This document shows positions 49,718 through 58,900 of a stretch of 64,000 nucleotides of DNA, piece after piece; position 1 is the stretch's first letter; the number at the start of each line of letters is the position of its first letter. The DNA comes from a virus. The stretch spans positions 1 to 64,000 of IMG/VR virus record IMGVR_UViG_3300028844_005067, one strand, 5' to 3'. Below the pieces are notes generated by a model. It worked only from the letters and a program-made list of their open reading frames with translations. It had not been told where the DNA came from and made no database searches. The position numbers and the translations under genes are program-made.

Positions 49718-50088
49718 AGTATCCTGCTAAGGTACAGAAGGCACTTAATGATTGGTGGCGTCAGCATGGACACGATATGCACCGTCCTGATTGGGGCGTA
49801 GTCAAATTGTCTGCTGGTAATACCTACGAACATAACATGCGCGTGGCACAAATCTGTATTCATTTGCTTCACAGTGGTATTCCTTTCGCTACCGAAGCGA
49901 TTCTCCGGTACGATGTTCGGCCTGACATTATTTGTCCGACACACGTGTGTCCGATTATTGAAGTCCTTTGGAGTGAGTCAAAAGAAGATTTCGTAGAAAA
50001 GAAGGCAGGTAAATATCCAGACACCCTAAACGGAAAGTGGATACTAAACAATGCCGCGGATGAATTTGACCCTTTGATGTTGGAGTAG
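49714..50088 (+). CDS. PD-(D/E)XK-like protein
   Basis: 124 aa from ATG 49714. FATEAILRYDVRPDIICP and PIIEVLWSESKEDFVEKK match the E...PD...E-x-x core of small archaeal and phage PD-(D/E)XK proteins, though the Lys of the E-x-K triad is replaced (EVL). Nuclease activity is therefore uncertain. Confidence 0.55.
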   Translation: MKYPAKVQKALNDWWRQHGHDMHRPDWGVVKLSAGNTYEHNMRVAQICIHLLHSGIPFATEAILRYDVRPDIICPTHVCPIIEVLWSESKEDFVEKKAGKYPDTLNGKWILNNAADEFDPLMLE

Positions 50089-50092
50089 TATT

Positions 50093-50557
50093 ATGGGCAG
50101 AAACAGGGAGCAAGTAAATCACCGTCTTGACTATTGGACACAGGTAGCAGAAGAATTTGCTCGCGCTAAGTTCAAGGGCGAAAACCCTGAAAATTTTACT
50201 ATCCTGTTGGATTTGATGTCTAATGGAGATTACCCTTACCTTAGAACGCTCGCCGCGTTAGGCGACAGGGACTTGATTAGAGAACAGATTGACATAGATG
50301 TGTCGTCGATGAAGAAAGCCATTGAAATCATTCGTAATGTGGCACTCTTATGTGCTAACAAAGGATGGTCAGAAGAAGAATTCGGTGAAGCAATGTCCCT
50401 GCTTTTCAGTGGAAGTCCTATCATTGAGGAACTATTCGATAGCGAATTGGAATCTGACAAATCCCATGCTTCGGATGGCAAAACACGTATTGAACGCATC
50501 AAGTATGTTGGGCAATACCTTCAAGACCTAGATATGCCCAGCAATGAACATGAGTAA
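50093..50557 (+). CDS. helical hypothetical protein
   Basis: 154 aa, almost entirely helical and acidic, with MKKAIEIIRNVALLCANKG in the centre. No catalytic motif recognised. It is between nuclease-like and primase-like genes and overlaps the next gene by 14 nt. Confidence 0.55.
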   Translation: MGRNREQVNHRLDYWTQVAEEFARAKFKGENPENFTILLDLMSNGDYPYLRTLAALGDRDLIREQIDIDVSSMKKAIEIIRNVALLCANKGWSEEEFGEAMSLLFSGSPIIEELFDSELESDKSHASDGKTRIERIKYVGQYLQDLDMPSNEHE

Positions 50558-50969
50558 CCTACACTTTACTTACGAAGGGCGTCCATGCGGGACATTGAGA
50601 AAATTTGCTAGCGAAGTCGTTAGCGTCGAAGAAGAATGGGTTTCGTCCTGCGAAAAGGGACTCGCTACCGTGAATTATCAAGCATTTTTGCAACCCGTCA
50701 AGGAAGAGATTTTGCGACTGCACGCAATAGAAATCACCGATTCACAAGCGTGGATGATTGTTTCTCAGATTTTTAACAAGGCCGTTCCAGATTACCTCCG
50801 TGATGAATCCAACGATGAAGATACTGAACGTAAGGGTATTGTCAAGAAGGGGCTTCAAGGGATTGCCGGAGTTATGGATACCGCATCTCGCGTCGTTACT
50901 GCTCCGGTTAAGGGCGTGGCCGACATGGTTAAGACAACCGAAAAGGCCTCGTCTAACGAAAACGAGTAA
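50544..50969 (+). CDS. hypothetical protein
   Basis: 141 aa; start 50544 or 50550. N-terminal beta-like segment, helical middle, and a C-terminal tail with repeated Lys/Val/Ala (GIAGVMDTASRVVTAPVKGV) that could be an amphipathic membrane-binding helix. Followed by a TATA box, so probably last in its operon. Confidence 0.5.
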   Translation: MNMSNLHFTYEGRPCGTLRKFASEVVSVEEEWVSSCEKGLATVNYQAFLQPVKEEILRLHAIEITDSQAWMIVSQIFNKAVPDYLRDESNDEDTERKGIVKKGLQGIAGVMDTASRVVTAPVKGVADMVKTTEKASSNENE

Positions 50970-50983
50970 TAACTGAATCGGTA

Positions 50984-50993
50984 GATATAAGTA
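50984..50993 (+). promoter_or_regulatory. TATA box before replication/TFB operon
   Basis: GATATAAGTA lies about 25 nt before ATG 51016, so the transcript is probably leaderless. It resembles the boxes at 17265 and 62774. Confidence 0.55.
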
Positions 50994-51015
50994 CTGCCTG
51001 TTATCGTTCCCCGTT

Positions 51016-51849
51016 ATGAAATGGGGGATAGCCGTACCAGAATATGCTGGTCTGATTGATGGACTTAGTAATCAAGATTCTATGCGGTTGCAAAATCTTC
51101 CCATCAAGGTCGACCCTGATGACGGGCTAGGCAAGGTTTGGTTTTACGGGCCGGGTGGTCGCAAAAGACTTCAAGCAATCTTCGATTACTACAACTTAGG
51201 CGAAATCCCTCCCGGTGAAATGCTTCAAACATTCACTACGAAGGTTGGAGCGTTTAGCGTGGCTGATATGCAACGCACGATTGCTAATCTCCGTGGGCCA
51301 AATGATGATGGTTATTATCACGGTCGTTGTCCTTCGTGTAAAGAAAAAGGAGAAGCGGTCGGTCAAGTCTGGGATGATACTGGCGACCATTTCTATGCGA
51401 ACCCCGACACTGGGGCGATTGGTTGTTTCTCCGGCTGTAAGAAGAACGAATTGATTGCGTCTGTAACGAAAGTTCCAGAAGAAACCGCTGTTGTATCACC
51501 GAACACCAGTGGCGTTTCACAGGTATCGGAACATCCGGTATTATTGGCCGCAGAAGTTCGCGCTAGAATCAGTGGAAACAACGTTCTATGTGAATCTATG
51601 AACAAAGAAGGTGAAAGCGCCGGTCATTTCAAAGTGCCCGTGCCTGAAGTCGAAAGGTTTGCTCGCGCGATTGCGGCGATGTCAGTGGAGCGATTCACTA
51701 TCCGAGAACTTGTTGAGTCTATGGGAATGGACTGGACAGAAATTCAAGGTAATAGAAGTGTAACAAAACTAGTCCATCCCCCTGTCAAGGCTTTATACGG
51801 CCTCGGGGAAATCAATTACTACAAAGACGGACAAATAGAATTAAGGTGA
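51016..51849 (+). CDS. CHC2-type zinc-finger protein (primase-like)
   Basis: 277 aa, likely leaderless. GRCPSCKEKG, then a beta hairpin (DHFYANPDTGAIG) and CFSGC match the zinc-binding domain of DnaG-type primases. No Toprim domain follows; the C-terminal half is helical with a possible winged-helix part (FTIRELVESMGMDW). It may be a stand-alone template-recognition subunit. Followed by TFB with GGTGA in its stop. Confidence 0.7.
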   Translation: MKWGIAVPEYAGLIDGLSNQDSMRLQNLPIKVDPDDGLGKVWFYGPGGRKRLQAIFDYYNLGEIPPGEMLQTFTTKVGAFSVADMQRTIANLRGPNDDGYYHGRCPSCKEKGEAVGQVWDDTGDHFYANPDTGAIGCFSGCKKNELIASVTKVPEETAVVSPNTSGVSQVSEHPVLLAAEVRARISGNNVLCESMNKEGESAGHFKVPVPEVERFARAIAAMSVERFTIRELVESMGMDWTEIQGNRSVTKLVHPPVKALYGLGEINYYKDGQIELR

Positions 51850-51854
51850 ATAAT

Positions 51855-52778
51855 ATGGAAAATAAAGAATCAATTGTAAGATGCCCAGAATGTTCCTCAC
51901 GGGATTTAGAAACTGACAATGCACGCGGAGAAATCGTTTGCACTGGATGTGGACTAGTTATCGAAGAGAATGTAATCGACCAAAGTGCTGAATGGAATAT
52001 GTACAGCAAGGAAGACGAAAAGAAAGCCCGTACTGGTGGGCCCGTTAACATGCTTATTCATGATAAGGGTCTATCGACAGACATTGACTGGCAAAACAAA
52101 GACTTCTCCGGTAAGTCGCTAAGTAGTTCCAATCGTAGTCAACTACACCGTATGCGTAAGTGGCAGTCGCGTGCTAGGTCCTCAAACTCCCGTGAACGTA
52201 ATTTGCAAAACGCCATGCAAGAAATGTCTTCAATGGGTTCTCGTTTAGACCTACCAAAAAGTATTCAAACGGAAGCCGCCGTTATCTATCGTAAAGCGCT
52301 TGAAGCAAACATTATCCGTGGCCGTAGTATTCCGGGTGTAGCCGCCGCATGTTTGTACATTGCTTGTGAACTGGCCCGTGTCCCTCGTCCTATCTCCGAT
52401 GTCGCTCATAGATTGCATATGAGTAAGAAAGAACTTGGGCGTACTATCAGGCAAGTAAAACTGAAACTTCGCATCCGTACCGCACCCAAAGAGGCAAGTC
52501 AATTCATCGGACAATTTTGTTCTAAACTACAATTGAAGGCTGAAGTAGAATCTTCGGCCATTGATATGTTTAATAGAATCAAAGCAATGGAACTTGATAG
52601 TGGCCGGGGACCAACTGGACTAGCCGCGGCATTAATCTACATCGCGGCCCTAATGGCTGGACAGCGTAGAACACAGCGTGATATTGCTGATATTTCAGGT
52701 GTTACTGAAGTTACAATCCGTAACCGATACAAGGAATTGGCTAGCGCATTAGACATTAATATGGAGGACTACATGTGA
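51855..52778 (+). CDS. tfb: transcription factor B (TFIIB homologue)
   Basis: 307 aa from ATG 51855 behind GGTGAATAAT. N-terminal zinc ribbon CPECSS ... CTGCGLVIEENVID, B-reader region (QSAEWNMYSKED), and two cyclin folds; repeat one contains RGRSIPGVAAACLYIACELA and repeat two GRGPTGLAAALIYIAALMAG, with a DNA-recognition helix (TEVTIRNRYKELA). Complete and standard length. It recruits RNA polymerase to TATA/BRE promoters; here probably it directs either host or viral polymerase to viral TATAAG promoters. Confidence 0.96.
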   Translation: MENKESIVRCPECSSRDLETDNARGEIVCTGCGLVIEENVIDQSAEWNMYSKEDEKKARTGGPVNMLIHDKGLSTDIDWQNKDFSGKSLSSSNRSQLHRMRKWQSRARSSNSRERNLQNAMQEMSSMGSRLDLPKSIQTEAAVIYRKALEANIIRGRSIPGVAAACLYIACELARVPRPISDVAHRLHMSKKELGRTIRQVKLKLRIRTAPKEASQFIGQFCSKLQLKAEVESSAIDMFNRIKAMELDSGRGPTGLAAALIYIAALMAGQRRTQRDIADISGVTEVTIRNRYKELASALDINMEDYM

Positions 52779-52990
52779 AGGATGATTCACCGATAGATGT
52801 AGAATGGCGCTACAAATACATGCAAAATAACGCGCAATATTTAGCCATGCGCATTGAAGAAATGTTAGAAGCAATGGATAAGGGCGATAAAGAATATCAA
52901 GAATTTTTCCGAAATCATTTTAGAGTGGTTCTGCCAGATTTCTGGAAGGCGATAGGTCGCCAAGAAGTGTGGTGCGAGAAATGGCCATAA
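52775..52990 (+). CDS. small acidic helical protein
   Basis: 71 aa with GTG start inside the TFB stop (ATGTGA). Aromatic, acidic helices (AMRIEEMLEAMDKG). It overlaps the polymerase start; possibly a polymerase-associated factor by position only. Confidence 0.55.
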   Translation: MKDDSPIDVEWRYKYMQNNAQYLAMRIEEMLEAMDKGDKEYQEFFRNHFRVVLPDFWKAIGRQEVWCEKWP

Positions 52991-55647
52991 TTACCCCTGC
53001 AAAGCCTTCATCTTATCGCGTAGGTGAAAGGACTATCAAGACAGACAATTCCCATGTTATAGTGAAGGATAGGGACTCCAATGGGGACGCCCTGTACCTT
53101 CAAAAAGATGGTTCGTGGGGTTATTCCCCTACGGAGGTTTTTGTCAAACAATCCATTTGGTTCGACCCCAAAAACATCAACGAACGAGTGTACGACGAGT
53201 TTGAAGGTGGGTGGTCGATGGAAACCGAGGCAGTTGACATGGATAGGTTACTTGCAATATGTGGAAAGTACATGGAGCAACCAACCTTTGTCCGTGATGG
53301 TCAAGGCCCAGATAAGCAACCGTTGATTCGCATTGATGTCCCGAATCAGTATGTCTTAGGTCGTTTGATGAACCGTATTACACCCACATTCAATGGGGAT
53401 GTTAAATTACCACAGCGGTTCTGTATTGATGAGCCATTCAAGGTTTCCGAGAAAATGCCACGTATCTGTTATCTTGATATTGAGGCTTGCCGTGCAAACG
53501 AATTTACTAACAGTAAAGGGTTCCGTGAACAGGAGATTACTCTCATTGTTTGTATGGATTCTTACACTAATATTCTACATGCGTTCGGATTTCACCCCTC
53601 GTTCATTGATGGTAATGTTGCTCCTTATGGTATGATGAACGATATTGGGTCTGATGTTGTATTGCATCACTTCTCCACAGAACGTGCTATGCTTGATGCT
53701 TGGCTTACACACATGGAGGATATCGGCTACGACTTGATTACTGCATGGAACGGTCACGGCTATGACCTGCCTCAATTGTACTTCCGTATCGACAGTAATG
53801 GGCTGGACACTGCGCGTCTTAGTCCTGTTGGGAATGTTCGTGCGCCAAGTAGTCGCAATCAAAAAGGCGACGGCATCGGGGACTACAACTACTATCTCAT
53901 TGAAGGTCGTGAATCACAACCATACATGCACACTCAACCTTGGGATGGTGTAAATGTCATGGACTTGATGTGGGCGGCTGAGAAGAAGCACCACGCTACT
54001 ACCAGCAACAACCTCCCCTCTCGTGCGCTTGACAATGTAACTAAGGATGCATTGGGTGACGAAGTAGGTGGTAAAGCAAAATGGAAGCCTGATTTCTTTA
54101 ATCAAGAGTATCACGAAGAATGGGACAAGTACGTTTACTACTGTCTTCGCGACGTTGAACTGATGGAAATTCTCGACCGCCGTTGGGCTATCATTGAAGG
54201 GTTCCACCGTTTACAGGTTAAACAGTGTGTGCCTTGGTCAGACATTTTCTATACTTCCAAACTGTTCTCGGTCATGGGCCAGCGTAAGGCTGACTTCATT
54301 CAACGTTCTGGGCCTTCTAAGGCCGAGCGTAAGAACATGGAGGATATGGAGAAAATCCCCGGCGCATGGGTTCTAAACCCCCAGAAAGGCGTCTGGGAAT
54401 GGGTCTATCTAATTGACTTCAAGTCGCTATATCCTTCTGCTGTAATGACCGCAGACATCGGCTATGAGAACATGCAATGGGAGAAACCAGACTGTGATTA
54501 CTTTGAGGGTGAATACCCACCTGAAATGAAAGGCGACGACGCTATTCCTGTCTACTTCCGTAAGGGCGAGAAGAACGCGCTACGGGAAATCGTAGGAGAA
54601 CTTCTTGAATCTCGTGCCGAGTACAAGCGCCTTCAAAAAGAAGCAATCGCGGCGGGTGATGAAGACCTTGCCAAGCGATACGGTATGGATGAACTGAATA
54701 CTAAAATTATCGTCAACTCAGTATATGGTGCTACTGCATCTAAAGTGAATGGATGGGGCAATCGTGCTGTCGGTGGTTCCATTACTAAGTTCGGGCGCGA
54801 GGCGCTAGAGTTTGCAAAGAAGTATGCTGAAGACGAAGGCTATACCGTATTGTATGGTGATACAGATTCAATCTATGTCAAGGGTCCTGAAAACTATACT
54901 CCTGAACAACACCTTGAAGCCGCCACCAAACTTGCTGATGAAATCACTATGCTACTACAACTAGAACACAACTCCGAATACATTGTTGCAGAACTTGAAA
55001 TGATTCTGGATAAGATGATGTTTGCTGATGTGAAGAAGAAATACGCAGGTCGTAAAAAGTGGACAGACAAGAAAGGCTGGATAGACGACAGTGTCCCATT
55101 CTCAAAGCGCCAAAAAATCATGGGCTACGAATACCGTCGTGGTAACTCCGCTCCTATTACCAAAGAGGAACAAATGAAGTTCTTTACGCTTATTTTTGAC
55201 GAGAACAAATCTGAACAGGAGGTCTATTCCCACTATACCAAGGTCATTGACGACGCGCGTAATGGACGTCTTGATGTTGAACAGTTCTATCGGCGCACTC
55301 GGTTGACCAAGCCAGTTGAGAATTATGTCGTCCTTGCTTCTGACAAGAAAGGGGTAGTTTGGTTCGATAAATATGTTGCTGTTGATGGTGAACCTCCTAT
55401 TGGGGTCGGTGAGTATTATCGGTACACTAGGGTCAAGAGTGGACCAACGAGTATCCCCGAAGGAGGCTATGTAGTATTCCGTGACCCCTCACAAATTGCA
55501 GATTACGAACTCGACTGGGATTTGATTACCGATGTTACACTTGTAATGCCTATTCGTAATCTGTTCAAGCCGTTGGGGTGGGACACGAATGTCTTGAAGA
55601 ATCCGAAACGTAAGTTCTACCGACTTGAGGACTTCTTAGTTGTTTGA
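52981..55647 (+). CDS. polB: family B DNA polymerase
   Basis: 888 aa from ATG 52981 behind GGTGCGAGAA. Proofreading exonuclease: Exo I YLDIEA, Exo II NGHGYDLP, Exo III YCLRDVEL. Polymerase: motif A DFKSLYPSAV, motif B NTKIIVNSVYGATAS, motif C YGDTDSIY, and KKKYAG as the Lys-x-Tyr thumb motif. All catalytic Asp are present, so it should be an active replicative polymerase. No uracil-pocket judgement is possible from motifs alone. Last gene of the + operon, facing the - strand RNA polymerase gene. Confidence 0.96.
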   Translation: MAIITPAKPSSYRVGERTIKTDNSHVIVKDRDSNGDALYLQKDGSWGYSPTEVFVKQSIWFDPKNINERVYDEFEGGWSMETEAVDMDRLLAICGKYMEQPTFVRDGQGPDKQPLIRIDVPNQYVLGRLMNRITPTFNGDVKLPQRFCIDEPFKVSEKMPRICYLDIEACRANEFTNSKGFREQEITLIVCMDSYTNILHAFGFHPSFIDGNVAPYGMMNDIGSDVVLHHFSTERAMLDAWLTHMEDIGYDLITAWNGHGYDLPQLYFRIDSNGLDTARLSPVGNVRAPSSRNQKGDGIGDYNYYLIEGRESQPYMHTQPWDGVNVMDLMWAAEKKHHATTSNNLPSRALDNVTKDALGDEVGGKAKWKPDFFNQEYHEEWDKYVYYCLRDVELMEILDRRWAIIEGFHRLQVKQCVPWSDIFYTSKLFSVMGQRKADFIQRSGPSKAERKNMEDMEKIPGAWVLNPQKGVWEWVYLIDFKSLYPSAVMTADIGYENMQWEKPDCDYFEGEYPPEMKGDDAIPVYFRKGEKNALREIVGELLESRAEYKRLQKEAIAAGDEDLAKRYGMDELNTKIIVNSVYGATASKVNGWGNRAVGGSITKFGREALEFAKKYAEDEGYTVLYGDTDSIYVKGPENYTPEQHLEAATKLADEITMLLQLEHNSEYIVAELEMILDKMMFADVKKKYAGRKKWTDKKGWIDDSVPFSKRQKIMGYEYRRGNSAPITKEEQMKFFTLIFDENKSEQEVYSHYTKVIDDARNGRLDVEQFYRRTRLTKPVENYVVLASDKKGVVWFDKYVAVDGEPPIGVGEYYRYTRVKSGPTSIPEGGYVVFRDPSQIADYELDWDLITDVTLVMPIRNLFKPLGWDTNVLKNPKRKFYRLEDFLVV

Positions 55648-55658
55648 TTGTCTGATAA

Positions 55659-55675
55659 CGGGTATCCAGTACCCG
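55659..55675 (+). terminator. hairpin after polB
   Basis: CGGGTA (55659-55664) and TACCCG (55670-55675) with a TCCAG loop, 11 nt after the polymerase stop. The following ~180 bases show no supported gene. Confidence 0.5.
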
Positions 55676-55858
55676 GTCACCCCACTACTAATCGCAGAAT
55701 AGCAATTGTAGTAGAACTCTTCAACTGTTTTACAGAACCTATCGTCATCGAACCAGAAAAGAACATTGGTTTTTGTTGCGAAACTTTCTTTCCAGCAATT
55801 TTACCGCGAAGAAATAATTTCAGGAACTATCTTTTACATTGCTTACGCTAAAGAGCCG

Positions 55859-55923
55859 CAGTGTTGCGTTCACAGGATATTTTACCTGTGTCCCTTTTCA
55901 TACATATCAAGGGACGCACACTG
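55859..55923. ncRNA. three-way-junction element between convergent genes
   Basis: Outer stem CAGTGT-t-GCG (55859-55868) with CGCACACTG (55915-55923), enclosing two perfect 6-bp hairpins, CACAGG/CCTGTG (55871-55876, 55885-55890) and TCCCTT/AAGGGA (55891-55896, 55909-55914). It can form as RNA on either strand or as a DNA cruciform. It may be a bidirectional terminator, a small RNA or a replication element. Confidence 0.5.
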
Positions 55924-55951
55924 CTCTACATTTAAAAGAATAAGTATACAT

Positions 55952-58900
55952 TTAATCTAACCGGAAATCTGGGCCTATTCTGGGGATAGAACCTACTGTT
56001 ACTGACTCGACCATGCCTCGCAGTTGGTCGGTTTGTTGCATTGTTGCACCTGCGGAAATCTTGTCGAATATTGCTTCGCCTGCTGAAGCATGTAGGAAAC
56101 TTTGGGAATGTGCACCTCCCCATCCACGGTCGGGTGTTAGTGTCACCGGATATCCTTTCTGTCCAATGCGGTCAACCATAACTTGGATGTAACGATGGTC
56201 AAACTCACCCATACCATTACCACCTAATTCATCATTCATTTGGTTGTCTATCTGTTCGTATACACAGTCAAGGAATGCTTCTAGTCCTAGTTGTTGGTAT
56301 ACTACCCAATATTCAGATGTCCATGACAATGCAGGGAGTATGAAATCACCCAGTAGTTCGTGAACGTCTTTCCATAATCCACTAGACTTTGCGATACGGG
56401 GTCCACGGATACGTACTCTCCATAGTCCCAATTCGTCATCAAATTCGCTTACGGCAAATTCTGCCCCATCAATACCACTGATACGAATTGATAGTAACAT
56501 ATCTCGTGCAATCAGAAGTTCTTGTGCTGATGCATCTGGTACTTTAATTACCAGTTCATCGCCGTTCTTTAATGACTTCTCGATGGGGTAATCTCTTCCA
56601 AATACCCTTCTAATTTGTCGCTCAGTGAATCCCCTGTCTATTCCCATTGCGTCCATATAACTACCATCAACCACTATTGAAAGAGTGTCTGTTCCATAAT
56701 CTACGGAATCAATGATGTTGTCCATGTACTCTTCTCCGCAGAATCTAGCAATCGCCTCGGCATCTGTCTTGGTGTATTCTGGTTTTAGATATATGAGAGT
56801 AAATGCGTCTGGGTTATCGCCACCAGAAATAGTTACCACCCTGCTGATTCCTTTTACGGTACCACCGCTACTGAATTTTCCTCCGCCGTGGAATGAACGC
56901 AAACCTGCCTGTGCTATTGGTTCTCCAATGTTCGCCGCCGCGTTAGCCCCAATCGCTTCGCCCGGAGTACACTTTGATTCCTCAAACCATTGTAGGTAAC
57001 GCTTACTTAATTTCGTAGCCATAGGTTTCAAGATTTCTCTACCATCTAAGAACTCAATCAGTTTATCGCATGAGTTTCCCGTGTGTGCGACCATAGAGAA
57101 TATGGTATCGAGATTCATTGACTTCGCGCATTCTCCACATGGTTGTGCAAGATTATTCCCATGTTTGCAATCAAATTCAAACAATAGTGGTTGTAGTACA
57201 ATGTACTTGCCCTTTGATGACAGTTGTTCGTGGCCATCACCCCGAATATGGTGCGGACGAAGACCATCCCCTCCTAGATTGAAACTTACAATAGTACCAT
57301 CACGAACATCAACAGCGTTTTGGTTTTCATCCACAACCACATCTTCCAAAGAACGTTTCAGTTGATACTCTAGGTGTCCTGCTTTCGCGATAGCGCCTTG
57401 CGAAGACTCGGCTAGGCTACGCCTACCTGCGGCTGAAGCCAACCAAAACTGGTCAGGTTCCATACCGGTTCCATAGCAGTTATCAATGAAGCCTTTGTTT
57501 CTTGGGTGTTCCGGTGGGTAACCGTTAACTGGATAGTGGGGTAAAACTCTATGGTTATTGATACCGAAGATAGGACGCTTACCACCGTATGCTACTTGTC
57601 CATAGGCGGCAGACATCTGCTGAATATTTAGTGGCTTACCACGCGCTTTGCTACGTACCGCTATTTGAATTGGATTAGAAGGCCCCACTTTATCAGATAC
57701 GTATTCGGTTACATAGCCTTCAAATTCTGATGCGATAGATTTAATTTTATCTTCTACCCAATCCAATGGATTCTTACGAATTTCTGCGCGGTCTTGTAGG
57801 TTCAAGTCTGGTAATTTTTCAAGCCTACGTTCGTCATAGGCTAATTGAAATTCTGTCATTTTCTTGGCGGCTAGTTCGTACTGTCTGCTTATTTCTTCCC
57901 GCACGTCAAAATCCATTAGTGAACAATCACCTGTGCCAATCGAATAGCCTACATGTAAGTGCGCGGCAAACGCCATACGGGTGAATTGCATAATGAACTT
58001 CTTCATGTGTTTGAATCCTTCTTCATATCCATAGAGGTAAAAGAATGCTGGTGCGATAGAAGCCCCTCCTTCGCCAAATGCCGTCTTGTCGAGTGTTCCT
58101 TGGATAATTTGCCCATCTAGGATAACAACCGTTTCTTTGATTTCTTTGCCCTTGAATTCGCCGTTGTATAGTTGCTTTGATGTTGTTTCTCTTTTGATAC
58201 TACCGTCAGAGTTTCGTTCTGGGTTATTCCCTTTGAATGTAGCATTGATACCATCTGGGATAAGACTCGAAAGTAAAAGCCTGCCTGTCCAGTACATTTT
58301 ACCATCGCTATGTTTGTAGTCTGGTTCTGGTACTTCGGTTGGATAGTTAATGCCTCCATCTTCTGTTCTATACCATGCAGATGCAAGGAGTTTCACTGTT
58401 CGGCTTCGGTTGAAGAATGGTATTGCTTCATCTGTCGTATATCCGACGCCCAAATTAAACTCGCCTGCGCGACTGATAATAGGCATGGTCATCAAAGCAA
58501 GACCACTGGTTTCATCTTGGTCGGTCGCCACAGTTAGTTTACCATACCGGCCATGAATTACGTTCTTATCAAGATGCATGATTTCTTCTGCTTGTTTAAT
58601 TGATTCCAATGATTGAACAAAGTGAACCTTGCCTGCGTCACCATCGTAGTCTGCGTTAAATGGGATACAGATAGTTGGGTTAAATGCAATAGACTTCGTC
58701 TTCATAGGAACTACTTTGAATGCCATGATACTTTGACGGTGTAATGAAGGAGCGCGATTGAATAGGCCCCAATCTCCGTTGATTAGATGTCTGCCTACTA
58801 TGTCCCCGATTTCCAGTTCCATATTCTCCCTTCGTTCCCGATTCCAGCGTGTAAAGAAGTCCTTTTGTAACTTTTTCTTTTCCATGAATCCCATTTCTTC

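Noticed and set aside
44124-55720. Shared 14-mer TAGTAGAACTCTTC at about 44126 and 55708, with a similar sequence (inverted) near 19625
   Set aside because: Exact 14-mers are expected several times by chance in 64 kb; no further alignment around them.
55648-55851. 67-codon frame directly after polB
   Set aside because: Crosses the terminator-like hairpin and has no motif; similarity of EPIVIEPEK to the protein at 19335 is too short to trust.
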